From assembly GCF_023634805.2 (NCBI RefSeq), contig NZ_CP106881.1, positions 3,191,501 through 3,255,500 of the forward strand: DNA of 64,000 nt, given 5' to 3'. The notes beneath the pieces were generated by a model. That model was not told where the DNA came from. It saw nothing but the letters and a program-made list of their open reading frames with translations, and did no database searches. Below are positions 42,687-51,167 of this stretch, piece by piece (within the stretch, counting starts at the first letter, position 1; each line of letters opens with the position of its first letter). The DNA comes from Comamonas endophytica (lineage in GTDB: Bacteria > Pseudomonadota > Gammaproteobacteria > Burkholderiales > Burkholderiaceae_C). The translations under genes were made by a program, and so were the position numbers.

Positions 42687-43357
42687 ACAATGCGTTTTCC
42701 GGTATCCAGGCTGTGCTGTTCGACCTTGACGGCACCTTGATCGACAGCGCCCCCGATCTGGGCGCCGCAGTGGACCAGATGCGCGTCGCGCGTGGCCTGC
42801 CATCGCTGCCCGCCGAGCAATACCGCCCGATGGCGGGTGCCGGCGCGCGCGGAATGCTGGGCGTGGCCTTCGGCATCACGCCCGATGCGCCCGACTACGA
42901 GGCGCTGCGCGAGGAGTTCTTCAGCAACTACGAGGCGCGCATGACGCAGACCACCTATGCGTTCGACGGCATCGCCCAGCTGCTGGCCGACATCGAGGCG
43001 CGCGGCCTGCGCTGGGGCGTGGTGACCAACAAGTCGTCGCGTTTCACAGATCCGCTGACCCGCGCCATGCCCATGTTCGGCGGGGCAGGGGCGGTGGTGA
43101 GCGGCGACACCACGCCGCACTCCAAGCCCCATCCCGCGCCGCTGTTCGAGGCCGCCAGCCGCCTGGGCCTGCCGCCCGAGGCCTGCATCTACGTGGGCGA
43201 CGACGAACGCGACATCGTCGCCGGCCGAGCCGCCGGAATGAAGACCGTGGCCGCCCTCTACGGCTATCTGGGCGCGGTCGACGCCAACGAGCACTGGGGC
43301 GCCGACGCGGCAATAAAATACCCACACGAGCTCTTGCAATGGCTCGAAGTGTCCTAA
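42683..43357 (+). CDS. gph: Phosphoglycolate phosphatase
   Basis: 224 residues of the HAD family: nucleophile motif DLDGTLIDSAPDL (about 13-25), VVTNKSSR, and the acidic motif VGDDERDI. Removes 2-phosphoglycolate. ATGA overlap with ubiG; the tmRNA gene begins 12 bases after the stop. Confidence 0.93.
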   Translation: MNNAFSGIQAVLFDLDGTLIDSAPDLGAAVDQMRVARGLPSLPAEQYRPMAGAGARGMLGVAFGITPDAPDYEALREEFFSNYEARMTQTTYAFDGIAQLLADIEARGLRWGVVTNKSSRFTDPLTRAMPMFGGAGAVVSGDTTPHSKPHPAPLFEAASRLGLPPEACIYVGDDERDIVAGRAAGMKTVAALYGYLGAVDANEHWGADAAIKYPHELLQWLEVS

Positions 43358-43369
43358 AATGTGCTTCAT

Positions 43370-43746
43370 GGGGCTGTCCTGGTTTCGACGTAGGTTCGGA
43401 GCCGGTGTGGTGCATGTCGAGCTTGAATGATGCTCGTAAATCTCCGTTCAAAAAACTAACTGCAAACGACGAACGTTTCGCACTCGCCGCTTAATCCGGT
43501 GAGCTTTGCAACAGCACGTTGATGGGCTGGGCAAGGGGGTCGCAAGACCTCCAGGCTGCAAAGGAATTTTCATCAACTGGTTCCGTGCCGGGTACCTTGG
43601 TATGGAACGAGAAAATAGGGTACTGGCTTCGTTCACAGCGTGCGCCTACGCGGTGATTGAGGCGAGATTTAAATTAGAGCGCTAAACATGTAGATCTGCC
43701 CGGTAAAGGCTTGCGGACGCGGGTTCAATTCCCGCCAGCTCCACCA
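43370..43746 (+). ncRNA. ssrA: tmRNA
   Basis: 377 bases. The 5' end GGGGCTG pairs with CAGCTCC before the encoded ACCA to form the tRNA-like acceptor; GGTTCAATTCCCGCC is the T arm. The tag frame is GCA at 43462 to TAA at 43492-43494, reading ANDERFALAA, the beta-proteobacterial form. It rescues stalled ribosomes with SmpB. The 3' end is a common integration site, and the next 3 kb carry recombinase remnants. Confidence 0.97.
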
Positions 43747-43752
43747 TCCATG

Positions 43753-43785
43753 AAGGCCAAGTGATTGATTCACTTGGCCTTTTTT
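43753..43785 (+). terminator. Terminator of ssrA
   Basis: AAGGCCAAGTGA/TCACTTGGCCTT, a 12-bp stem with a 5-base loop followed by TTTTTC. Confidence 0.92.
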
Positions 43786-43877
43786 CATTTTTGCGTGCTC
43801 TCAGGCTGACCCATTGACCCAAGGTGTTACGGCGGGGTGACACCAGCAGGTGCGAGGCTCGCATGCAATCTGTCTGA

Positions 43878-44459
43878 CTTGGACTGTGCCGCAACCGCTA
43901 CGGCAATCAGTTCCACACGCGCATTCGTATTCCCAAGGACTTGGCCCCACTGCCGGGACGTGCCGAAGTGCGGCTATCACTTGGCACGGAGGTGCGCCGG
44001 TACGCGATTGCCGCTGCGCGCCTGGTCCATTCGAGGAAAATCACGGCCTTCGATGAAATGAGAGCCGTGATGGACAGCAAGCACACCACTCCTGCACCTG
44101 AGCAGCAGGCAGAGGCTCGCCAATGCCTCTTACAGGCCACCCGGCAGCATGAAGTAGCGAAACCTAGAGGGTTCCAGGAAGATGCTCTTTACGCTTTGGA
44201 GGCCAATGTGCGAGGCCAGTAAGAGGCACAAATCCTAGCCCTTGACTAACTGGAACAAGAAGATCGCTCTGCAGCATTTGTTCAAGCCCGGCGCATGCAT
44301 GAAATCATCGGTAGTGCCGATCCAATTCAAGAGGCTTTCAAGCCGAAGACGCAACATGGAACCGCAGTGGACGAACTTGTTCAGATCAAGGCAAGCATCG
44401 CCCAAGCCAACCGTGCGACACAGGCTGAAGAGCATGAGCTGACCTACGCGCGAGGCGCT
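43878..44459 (+). pseudogene. Tyrosine-recombinase (integrase) remnant, N-terminal part
   Basis: The frame reads ...RYGNQFHTRIRIPKDLAPLPG, then AEVRLSLGTEVRRYAIAAARL and HSRKITAFDEMRAVM, the usual start of phage-type integrases (an arm-binding domain with IPKDL and RRSL...A..). No start codon is left (a TGA precedes at 43875), and TAA stops lie in frame at 44220 and 44247, after which the same frame continues MHEIIGSADPIQEAF. The catalytic R...HxxR...Y half is missing. It sits just after ssrA, as an integrase of an element inserted at the tmRNA 3' end would. Confidence 0.65.
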
Positions 44460-45387
44460 ATGGCTTCGCCTCGGGGAAAAACATTTGCGCATTCCGCGAC
44501 TGAATGGCATTGACAAAGAGTGCATACGCTGTGTCAAAAGTGGACTGTTGGGTCACGCCGTGCTTGTGGGCAACCAGCGCACGCAATGCAAGAGGGCGCG
44601 ATTCCTCGCAGAGGTTCAGGCTCGCACAAGCATCGACTACATAAGGGTCGCCGGCACCGCAATTTGTGCCGGTTCCTTCGCAAACCGCAGCAAGCCAGGC
44701 CAGACGCATCGAATCCAACGCGGAATCTCCATTGAATTCGACGTTTCCCAACTTGATCGACTCCTGATGCTGACTTAGCAAGCTACTGCCGATATATTGC
44801 AAAAGCAATGCGTCGTTGGCTTGCAGAACCTCCCCGAATACTTCCTTCTGCCGGGTCGGATCTGCTCCAGCCTTGGACCATTTTTCATTTATCTCGGACA
44901 AGCCCTTCGGAAAACGCGGGTCCACAGCGACCTGTCGCAAGGTATCGAAAGACAATTCATCAGAACTGAATGAACCACAGCGCTCTTGTTGCAATTGCCT
45001 TGCCGAATCTTGCTGTGCAGTTATTGCTGGAACTTCGCGCAATCCTAGATTTTTTAAGGAAAAACAACGTCCCAATATATCCTTGGCATAAAATCGTGCT
45101 TTAGGCGAACCAGATCGCAATAATGCCTCATAGACAACACGATAGTCACGCGATGTCCGCATCATCTCTTCAACATTCGAAGAATCGGCTCCTTCAGTGG
45201 GTTGCGTCAAAGGCGGATCAGTCGATTTATCGATTGGATCAATAGATGGAATTACAACATGCTCCCAGGAATTTACGTTTGATGCCGTATTTTCTTGTCC
45301 ACGCTCCCCCCGCCAATAAATCAATGAAGAAAACAGGATTAAAAAAATAGTTATCGCAATAATCACATATTTATATTGTATTTTCAT
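44458..45387 (-). CDS. Hypothetical single-span membrane protein, cysteine-containing
   Basis: 309 residues from ATG at 45387 (AGGAAG upstream). I do not recognise the family with certainty. An N-terminal helix (YVIIAITIFLILFSSLIYW) anchors a large exterior domain. Near residues 245-270 is a cysteine pattern C-x6-C-x10-C-x5-C (CEGTGTNC...DAC...LC), suggesting disulphides; similar patterns occur in uncharacterised Xanthomonadaceae proteins. GC content is clearly lower than in its neighbours. It lies in the tmRNA-linked scar, downstream of a 58-residue exported protein. Confidence 0.65.
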   Translation of the reverse strand: MKIQYKYVIIAITIFLILFSSLIYWRGERGQENTASNVNSWEHVVIPSIDPIDKSTDPPLTQPTEGADSSNVEEMMRTSRDYRVVYEALLRSGSPKARFYAKDILGRCFSLKNLGLREVPAITAQQDSARQLQQERCGSFSSDELSFDTLRQVAVDPRFPKGLSEINEKWSKAGADPTRQKEVFGEVLQANDALLLQYIGSSLLSQHQESIKLGNVEFNGDSALDSMRLAWLAAVCEGTGTNCGAGDPYVVDACASLNLCEESRPLALRALVAHKHGVTQQSTFDTAYALFVNAIQSRNAQMFFPEAKP

Positions 45388-45438
45388 CTCAAGACTTCCT
45401 GCACACTGGGTGCGGCTGAGGAATCCCACTTCCCTGCT

Positions 45439-45615
45439 TCATAGAGCTCCATGCGAAAACTCCAATCCACCTGACATTCCGAAGCCTGAATAATTATCAT
45501 AGCCGCCTGTCACGGTCACCACCGGTAGATCTTGGGCATTCAAAGGTGAAATTCCTGCCATGAAGAACCACAGTAGAGTAAATGGCCTTGCATAAAAATC
45601 CATCCGCTTTTTCAT
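45439..45615 (-). CDS. Small exported protein upstream of the membrane protein gene
   Basis: 58 residues. M-K-K-R start, hydrophobic stretch PFTLLWFFMAG and a likely cleavage after PLNAQ, leaving a short mature part DLPVVTVTGGYDNYSG. The VVTVTG element after a signal sequence is seen in small exported proteins next to surface toxin or filamentous genes. It is 51 bases upstream of the 309-residue gene and probably co-expressed. Function unknown; it is short, so the call is moderate. Confidence 0.45.
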   Translation of the reverse strand: MKKRMDFYARPFTLLWFFMAGISPLNAQDLPVVTVTGGYDNYSGFGMSGGLEFSHGAL

Positions 45616-46104
45616 GGAATTTTTTCATGATCCCTTCGGTTTTTCTTCATGATACTAATTCAATGAATTTTTTTGGATAAGATAAAGTTCCAAAACAGGC
45701 CGTGCCATCTCCTACAGTGAAAAATTCAAGTCAACTCTTGCGGTGATCCCACTGTCAACCGTGCCTGGCAATCATGACCAATTGCTCTCAAAAATCAGGA
45801 AATCGCAATTTTTTGAAAATCGAATTCCAACAACACAATGCAGCACCTTCCATTGGTAGGCCACACCTAGGTTCACTGCAACGTCGCACCCAGCTGCGCA
45901 CATAGAGCAAATGGAACTGGCGCCAGCCCCGCGCCGGAGGCCTTCATCTTCTGCGACGCACGATCAGCACTAGGACCAGCACAAGGGCTTCGCGTAGTGC
46001 AGAACCCAACACTTGCCAGCGAATAGGAGATTTGCGGTAGCAGTCAGGGGTGTTGCCGCAGACGGTAGCAGGGCAAGACAACGTGATGATGCCTGAGGAT
46101 TGTG
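45616..46104. other. AT-rich non-coding stretch in the insertion scar
   Basis: About 490 bases without a convincing gene. The first 250 are AT-rich with A/T runs (for example GAATTTTTTTGG and GCAATTTTTTGAAAATC) and would hold the promoter for the minus-strand pair; the rest is higher in GC. A 40-codon frame ending in Arg-Arg-Arg-Arg exists on the minus strand but has no start codon. Confidence 0.5.
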
Positions 46105-46700
46105 TCAGGCGCTGTTAGCGTTACCTCGGCAATAGCGCTTTACTGTGGCGCTGCCGAGGCCAAAATGCGCGGCTGTAGCTGCGATGCTAGCGCTGTTGGT
46201 CTTGCGCCATGCTTGCACAGCGTCTGCATCGGCCTTTGCTGGGCGCCCAGGAGAAGTTTTTCCATGCTGTGTTTTGCCGGTCAGGACAAGTTGATCGCGC
46301 GCTACTGCGCGTCCCTATGCTGTGCGCTCAAGAATGCGCTTGCGCTCCATGTCCGCAACCCGAGCCAGCACTGCAAGGATCAGTTCTCCAACACCCGGAG
46401 CGATCCGCCCCAGGCCATGCACCTCAACGGCTATCCCTCGATTCAGCAAGCCGCGAACAGTGGCTTGCACATCCAAAGCATCGTGGCCCAAGCCATCAAC
46501 TGCCTAAGCATGAATGCTGTCTCACTTGCGGTTGCCGCCCAATGCAGCGCGCTGGTCACTCCACCATTCTCCTGGGCACAGTGCTCCAGCCACATGCTTC
46601 TTAGCCAAGCATTGGGCTGGCAACGCATCATGTCGAGAGAGGGCGGTATGCCAGGTTCCACACTGCCCACCCTGATGGCATATGCGATGTATGGAAGCAT
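46105..46700 (-). pseudogene. Serine recombinase (resolvase) pseudogene
   Basis: The minus frame ending at TGA 46105-46107 reads VDGLGHDALDVQATVRGLLN, RGIAVEVHGLGRIAPGVGE, LILAVLARVADMERKRILER and a C-terminal helix-turn-helix ASIAATAAHFGLGSATVKRY, which is the body of a resolvase/invertase. It is broken by TAG at 46315, TAG at 46504 and TGA at 46522; two of these lie where Trp codons would fit. The N-terminal catalytic part appears in another frame (IAYAIRVGSVEP near 46665-46700), so a frameshift is also likely. Confidence 0.7.
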
Positions 46701-46923
46701 ATCTGGGACGTACTGATTTGAATCGACGCTACGCCTGGGATTTCGAGCTGATCGGCGCGCAGGGCGCTGATGTTTATGCATCGTTGTAGTGACAAGGTGA
46801 GCGCATGCCATCGAAGCTGGTAACTGCCGTGCCCATGGCCCATTCCGACGCCTGGCGATGAAACCCGGCATCGGTCACAGGCGCCTGACCTGTCACGGCC
46901 GGTTCCGGCAGTGCCTTGCCGGA

Positions 46924-47841
46924 TCACGCATCCAGCTGAAGCCAGTGATTGGCAATGGCGTCGCGCCTGGCCACCCAGATACTGCCTTTTTGCTGGATAT
47001 GGGCCAGTATGCGATGCAAGGCGCCGATGCGTGCGGGGCGCCCCAGCATGCGCAGGTGCAAGCCGATGGAGAGCATGCGCGGCTGGGTCTCGCCTTCCTT
47101 CCACAGCCAGTCGATGGCTTCGATCACATAGTCGGCAAACTCCTTGGCGGTGGAAAAGCGCTGCGTGTGCTGAAAATGCATGTCGTTGGTGTCGAAGGCA
47201 TAGGGCAGCATCACATATGGCCTGCCTTGGGGATTGGGCACGCGCACCGGCAGGTCGTCGCCGTAGAAATCGCTGTCGTATAGAAAGCCCTGTTCGATCA
47301 GCAGCGCGCGCGTGCGGGGAGACGACGCCGAACGCGTGTGCCAGCCTACGGGGCGAACGCCCGTGGCTTGCTCGATCGCCGCCACCGTGCGCCGGATATT
47401 GTCCCGCTCCACCTCGGCCGGCAGCTGGGCGTGGCTTTCCCAGCGCCAGCCATGGGCCGAGATCTCATGCCCTCGGCGAAAGGCGTCCCGGGCGAGTTCC
47501 GGCAAGCGCTGCACGGCCGCGCCGCAGGCGCTGACGGTGCAGGCAGCGCCAAACTCCTCCAGCACCTGCATGATGCGCCACCAGCCGACGCGGGTGCCAT
47601 AGTCGAAGTGGGATTGCAGGCAGGGGTCGGGCACCGTGTCCAGGCGGTCGATGACTTCATATACCGCTTCGTTGTGGCGGTCGCCCTCCGCGATGGCATA
47701 TTCCGCGCCTTCCTCGAAATTCACGACCAGCGACACCGCCAGGCGGGCCCCCTCAGGCCACCGCGCATGGGGTGGCCGGCCCTGGTATCCCAGCAGGTCG
47801 CGCGCAACGGCAAAGGGAATCGGGTGGTTGAGAGACATCAT
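46924..47841 (-). CDS. PuuE-type polysaccharide deacetylase family protein (allantoinase-like)
   Basis: 305 residues. NodB-fold deacetylase with VSLVVNFEEGAEY near 36-48, GTRVGWWR, EISAHGWRWESH and HTRSASSPRTRALL, the layout of the Pseudomonas PuuE allantoinase group, which open cyclic ureides without the usual metal set. It overlaps the upstream binding-protein gene by four bases. Substrate is likely a cyclic ureide or N-acyl compound, chosen by the surrounding amide-hydrolase genes. Confidence 0.82.
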   Translation of the reverse strand: MMSLNHPIPFAVARDLLGYQGRPPHARWPEGARLAVSLVVNFEEGAEYAIAEGDRHNEAVYEVIDRLDTVPDPCLQSHFDYGTRVGWWRIMQVLEEFGAACTVSACGAAVQRLPELARDAFRRGHEISAHGWRWESHAQLPAEVERDNIRRTVAAIEQATGVRPVGWHTRSASSPRTRALLIEQGFLYDSDFYGDDLPVRVPNPQGRPYVMLPYAFDTNDMHFQHTQRFSTAKEFADYVIEAIDWLWKEGETQPRMLSIGLHLRMLGRPARIGALHRILAHIQQKGSIWVARRDAIANHWLQLDA

Positions 47842-48830
47842 TCCACCTTCATGCCGGCTTGCTTGACCAGCGCGCCGTAGCGCTGGATCTCCTGGCCGAG
47901 AAAGGCATTGATGGCCTGGGGCGTGCCGCTTCCGGCTTCGGCGCCAAGCTCGGCAAAACGCCGTTGCACGGCTTCTTCCTTCAGGACCGCAGCGACGTCC
48001 TCATTGATGCGTTTCACCACCGGGGCTGGGATGCCCTGGGGACCCAGCATCAGGAACCAGGAGGAGAAGTCGTAGCCCTTGACGCCCGCTTCCTGCATGG
48101 TGGGAATGTCGGGTGCCAGCGGCGAACGCTCGCGGGTGGTGATTGCCAGGGCGTTGAGCTTGCCGGCCTTGACGTGCGGCAAGGCGGTGGCCAGCGGGTC
48201 GATCATCCAGTCGACATGGCCGCTGAGCAGATCCGTCATGGCCGGCGCGGAGCCCTTGTAGGGAATGTGGGTGGTTTCGATCCCGGCGGTGGTATTGAAC
48301 AGGGCTGCCGCCACATGGCTGGTGGAGGCGTTGCCCGAGCTGGCATAGGTTTGCTGGCCGCTGGCCTCTCGGGCTTTGGCCACCAGCTCCTGCACGGACT
48401 GCACGGGGACGCGTCGCGGGTTGACCACCAGCAGACTGGGCATGGTTGCCAGCTTGGCGATGGCGGTCAGGTCCTTCGTGGTGTCGTAGGGCAGCTTGGC
48501 GTACAGATGCGGGTTGATGGCATGGCCTACGGTCACCACCATCAGGTGATGGCCATCGGCCGGCATGCGCACCACGGCACCAGTGGCCACCACGCCGCCG
48601 GCACCGGGCTTGTTCTCGATGACGACCGCCTGCCCCCATTTGCGCGACAGGCCGTCGCCGACGATGCGGGCAAACACATCGGCCGAGCCGCCGGGCGGGA
48701 AGGGCACCGTGATCTTGACCGGCTGGCTGGGAAATTCGCTGGCCGCCAGGCTCGGTACTGCGGCATGCAGGGCGCACAGGGCCACGGCGGTGGCCAGCAG
48801 GGAACGGCGGATAGAGAAGGGGGTTTGCAC
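47838..48830 (-). CDS. Tripartite tricarboxylate transporter (Bug) substrate-binding protein
   Basis: 330 residues with a signal peptide (SIRRSLLATAVALCAL...SLAAS) and the Bug fold: PVKITVPFPPGGSADVFARIV, VIENKPGAGG, THIPYKGSAPAMTDLLSG. Binds a small carboxylate in the periplasm. No TctA/TctB genes are adjacent, typical of orphan Bug proteins in Burkholderiales. A TGGTTAACCA palindrome is 87 bases upstream. Confidence 0.9.
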   Translation of the reverse strand: MQTPFSIRRSLLATAVALCALHAAVPSLAASEFPSQPVKITVPFPPGGSADVFARIVGDGLSRKWGQAVVIENKPGAGGVVATGAVVRMPADGHHLMVVTVGHAINPHLYAKLPYDTTKDLTAIAKLATMPSLLVVNPRRVPVQSVQELVAKAREASGQQTYASSGNASTSHVAAALFNTTAGIETTHIPYKGSAPAMTDLLSGHVDWMIDPLATALPHVKAGKLNALAITTRERSPLAPDIPTMQEAGVKGYDFSSWFLMLGPQGIPAPVVKRINEDVAAVLKEEAVQRRFAELGAEAGSGTPQAINAFLGQEIQRYGALVKQAGMKVE

Positions 48831-48916
48831 GGCAGAGCTCCATGGATCAAAGAATGGAAGCTCTCATGCAAACTGCGTGCCACATCGGCAGGTATGGTTG
48901 AAATTAATATGCCGTA

Positions 48917-48926
48917 TGGTTAACCA
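48917..48926. promoter_or_regulatory. GntR-type operator candidate, TGGTTAACCA
   Basis: A perfect 10-bp palindrome in the 114-base gap before the Bug protein gene. The same core recurs at 50389-50402 next to the GntR gene, so both are probably bound by it. Confidence 0.55.
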
Positions 48927-48944
48927 AATATGGATATTTGCCGC

Positions 48945-50327
48945 TCAATGGGGCTGCCAGTACTGCTTGCCATGTGCTCCCCACAGCTGGCGGCATGCCG
49001 CCTCTGCCTCGGCACAGACCTGCTCCATATCGACTTTGGCAGGGCGGCCTTGCTCCACGACGATCTCGCCGTCGACGATGACCATGGACACATCGCGGCC
49101 CTGGCCGGTGTGCACCAGGTTGCCCAGCGGATTGACGTGCGGCACCAAGTGGGGGCGGTTGGCGTCGAACAGCACCAGATCGGCACGCTTGCCGACTTCG
49201 ATGGAGCCGATCAGGTGTTCCAGGCCCAATGCCTTGGCGCCTCCCATGGTGGCCATGTGGAACACGTGCCGGGGCTGGAACTCATCGCTCACGCCGCCTT
49301 CCTGCACGCGTGCGGTGTTCAGCGCCCAGCGCATCAGCTCCACCATGTCGCCATGCTGCGTATCGGTGGCCAGCGCCATGTTCACGCCCGCGCGCAGGAT
49401 GGCCGGGGTATTGGCCATGCGTCCGGAAGTGATGTTGCACTTGGGGATATGGACGGCATGCGCGCCGGCGCGAGCCATGCGCGACAGGTCGTCCGGCGTC
49501 AGGTAGATGCAGTGGCCGCCCATCAGGCGGTGGTTGAGCAGCCCCGCTTCTTCCAGGACCTGCACGGAAGTCTTGCCGGTGCGCTCGCGCACCCGCTCGA
49601 CCTCCACCTGGCTTTGCCCCAGGTGGGTGGAAACCACCAGATCGCGCTTTTGCGCCTCCTGGGCGATGGTGGCCAGAAAGCCGTTCGAGCAGGTATCGGC
49701 GGCATGCGCGGCCAGATTGACATAGACGCGCTGGTGGTCCTTCCAGCGCTCGTACAGCGCCAAGCCAGCTCCCAGGGTGCGCTCGCCGATGGCGCTGTCG
49801 TAGTTCCACTCGCCATGCGCGACCCGCGCGAAGTCCACGTCATGGATGCGCCAGCTTGGCGCCAGGCGCAGGCCCAGCTCCAGCATCGCCTCGGTGCTGG
49901 TGTCCGCGTGCACGAAGTTGTCTCCCACCAGCGTGGAGCCGAACAGCATCGCCTCCAGGGCGCCCAGCCGCGCCAGGGCGCGGGCCTGCTCGGGGTTGAC
50001 TTCGGTGCCCTTGGGGATGCCTGGCGTATAGGACGGCGCGAAACCCAGGTCCACCGCCACCCCGCGCACCATGCTCAGGATGGAATGCACATGCGGGTTC
50101 ACGAACCCGGGCGTGACGAAGTGGCCCGGCAGGCGCAGTTCCCGCCGGGCGGTGTAGTGGACAGGCGGCTCGCGGTCGAACCAGGTGATGCAGCCGTCGG
50201 AAATGCCCAGGCACCAGCCCCGGCATTCCGCTTGCTCCGGGTCGGCGGTCAGGAAAATGGCGTCGCGCAGGAGCAGGTCGAACGCGAGAGGCGCATTGGC
50301 GAGGGGAGTGGGCGTGGAGTCGGTCAT
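48945..50327 (-). CDS. Amidohydrolase (deaminase/chlorohydrolase-like, AtzA/TrzN type)
   Basis: 460 residues from ATG at 50327. TIM-barrel metal hydrolase with HxH in PGFVNPHVHS (about 69-78), STHLGQS, GGHCIYL and ALATDTQHGDM, supplying the His-His-His-Asp ligands of subtype III deaminases. Such enzymes hydrolyse amino or other leaving groups from triazine, purine or pyrimidine rings. Divergent from the GntR gene; the shared gap contains a strong palindrome. Confidence 0.85.
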   Translation of the reverse strand: MTDSTPTPLANAPLAFDLLLRDAIFLTADPEQAECRGWCLGISDGCITWFDREPPVHYTARRELRLPGHFVTPGFVNPHVHSILSMVRGVAVDLGFAPSYTPGIPKGTEVNPEQARALARLGALEAMLFGSTLVGDNFVHADTSTEAMLELGLRLAPSWRIHDVDFARVAHGEWNYDSAIGERTLGAGLALYERWKDHQRVYVNLAAHAADTCSNGFLATIAQEAQKRDLVVSTHLGQSQVEVERVRERTGKTSVQVLEEAGLLNHRLMGGHCIYLTPDDLSRMARAGAHAVHIPKCNITSGRMANTPAILRAGVNMALATDTQHGDMVELMRWALNTARVQEGGVSDEFQPRHVFHMATMGGAKALGLEHLIGSIEVGKRADLVLFDANRPHLVPHVNPLGNLVHTGQGRDVSMVIVDGEIVVEQGRPAKVDMEQVCAEAEAACRQLWGAHGKQYWQPH

Positions 50328-50388
50328 GGCGTTGGGAGGCAAGGTGCGGTGCGTTATATTGCGCGGAAGGTCAAGAAATCATAAAAAA

Positions 50389-50402
50389 TTTGGTTAACCA
50401 AA
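50389..50402. promoter_or_regulatory. GntR-type operator candidate, TTTGGTTAACCAAA
   Basis: A 14-bp perfect palindrome in the 120-base gap between the amidohydrolase and the GntR regulator, matching the TGGT..ACCA pattern of FCD-type GntR proteins and the site at 48917. Confidence 0.65.
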
Positions 50403-50447
50403 ATTGATTCTAATGTTAAAAATTCTTGGAGCTGTTTCAGCGAGCGC

Positions 50448-51167
50448 ATGAAGAAAGAAACAAGTCAGGCTGCAGAGCCCGTGGCCATTACCGAGCAAGT
50501 GCTGTACCAAAGCATCGAATGCGCCTTGCTGGAAGGGCGCCTGCCTGCGGGTACGCCGCTCAGGGAGCGGCATCTTGCGGAGTCCTTCGAGGTCACCCGG
50601 GGCATGGTGCGCAAGGTGCTGATCCGCCTGGGGCAGGACGGCAAGCTGGATGTGCAGCCGAACCGTGGCGCCTTCGTGCCCACGCCCACGCCGGCGCAGG
50701 TGGTGGACGCCTACCAGGCGCGTGTGGCACTGGAGTGCGGTGCTCTGATGGAGCTGTCGGCCAGGATCACACCTGCCCAGCTCCAGCAGCTGCAGGAGAT
50801 GGTCAGGCACGAGCACAGCGCCGCGGCCAGCGGCCAGGCACGCCAGCATTCGGTGCGCATGGCCGGCAACTTTCACACGGCCGTGGTGGAGATCCTTGGC
50901 TCGCCCACGCTGCTGGCCATGTGCCGGCAGTTGATTGCGCGCACCCAGATGTATGTGGCGCTGTATGAACCACAAAGCGCCAGCGAATGTGCGCCCCAGG
51001 AGCATGCCCAGGTGTTGCAGGCGCTGGAGAAGCGCGATGCGCAGGGCGCCGCGCAGGCCATGAAGGCGCATTTGCTGCTGGTGCAGAACCGCGTCTTGCA
51101 GCGCATGCAGCCACGCCCCTGCGCGCCCGTGGCGGACATCCTGAAATCCATCATCCAAGGCCACTGA
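50448..51167 (+). CDS. GntR family regulator, FCD subfamily (module A)
   Basis: 239 residues. Winged helix at about 15-80 (LPAGTPLRERHLAESFEVTR; RKVLIRLGQDGKLDVQPNRG), then a six-helix FCD domain that usually senses a carboxylic acid with a metal (FHTAVVEILGSP, His in the set). Overlaps the next gene by one base. Expected to control the divergent amidohydrolase and the Bug-PuuE genes via TGGTTAACCA sites. Confidence 0.9.
   Translation: MKKETSQAAEPVAITEQVLYQSIECALLEGRLPAGTPLRERHLAESFEVTRGMVRKVLIRLGQDGKLDVQPNRGAFVPTPTPAQVVDAYQARVALECGALMELSARITPAQLQQLQEMVRHEHSAAASGQARQHSVRMAGNFHTAVVEILGSPTLLAMCRQLIARTQMYVALYEPQSASECAPQEHAQVLQALEKRDAQGAAQAMKAHLLLVQNRVLQRMQPRPCAPVADILKSIIQGH

Noticed and set aside
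45930..46080. A minus-strand stretch ALREALVLVLVLIV resembling a membrane helix of a transporter
   Set aside because: About 40 codons, no start codon, overlaps the resolvase end, no second helix. Likely chance or a very small remnant.
46102..46716. A 204-residue plus-strand frame over the resolvase remnant
   Set aside because: The minus frame shows clear recombinase motifs; the plus frame is Ser/Cys/Leu-rich and has no recognisable domain.
49340..49352. CAGCTCCACCAT, matching the tmRNA 3' end, as a second attachment site
   Set aside because: It lies inside the amidohydrolase coding region and matches only 12 bases; no longer direct repeat of the tmRNA end was found.
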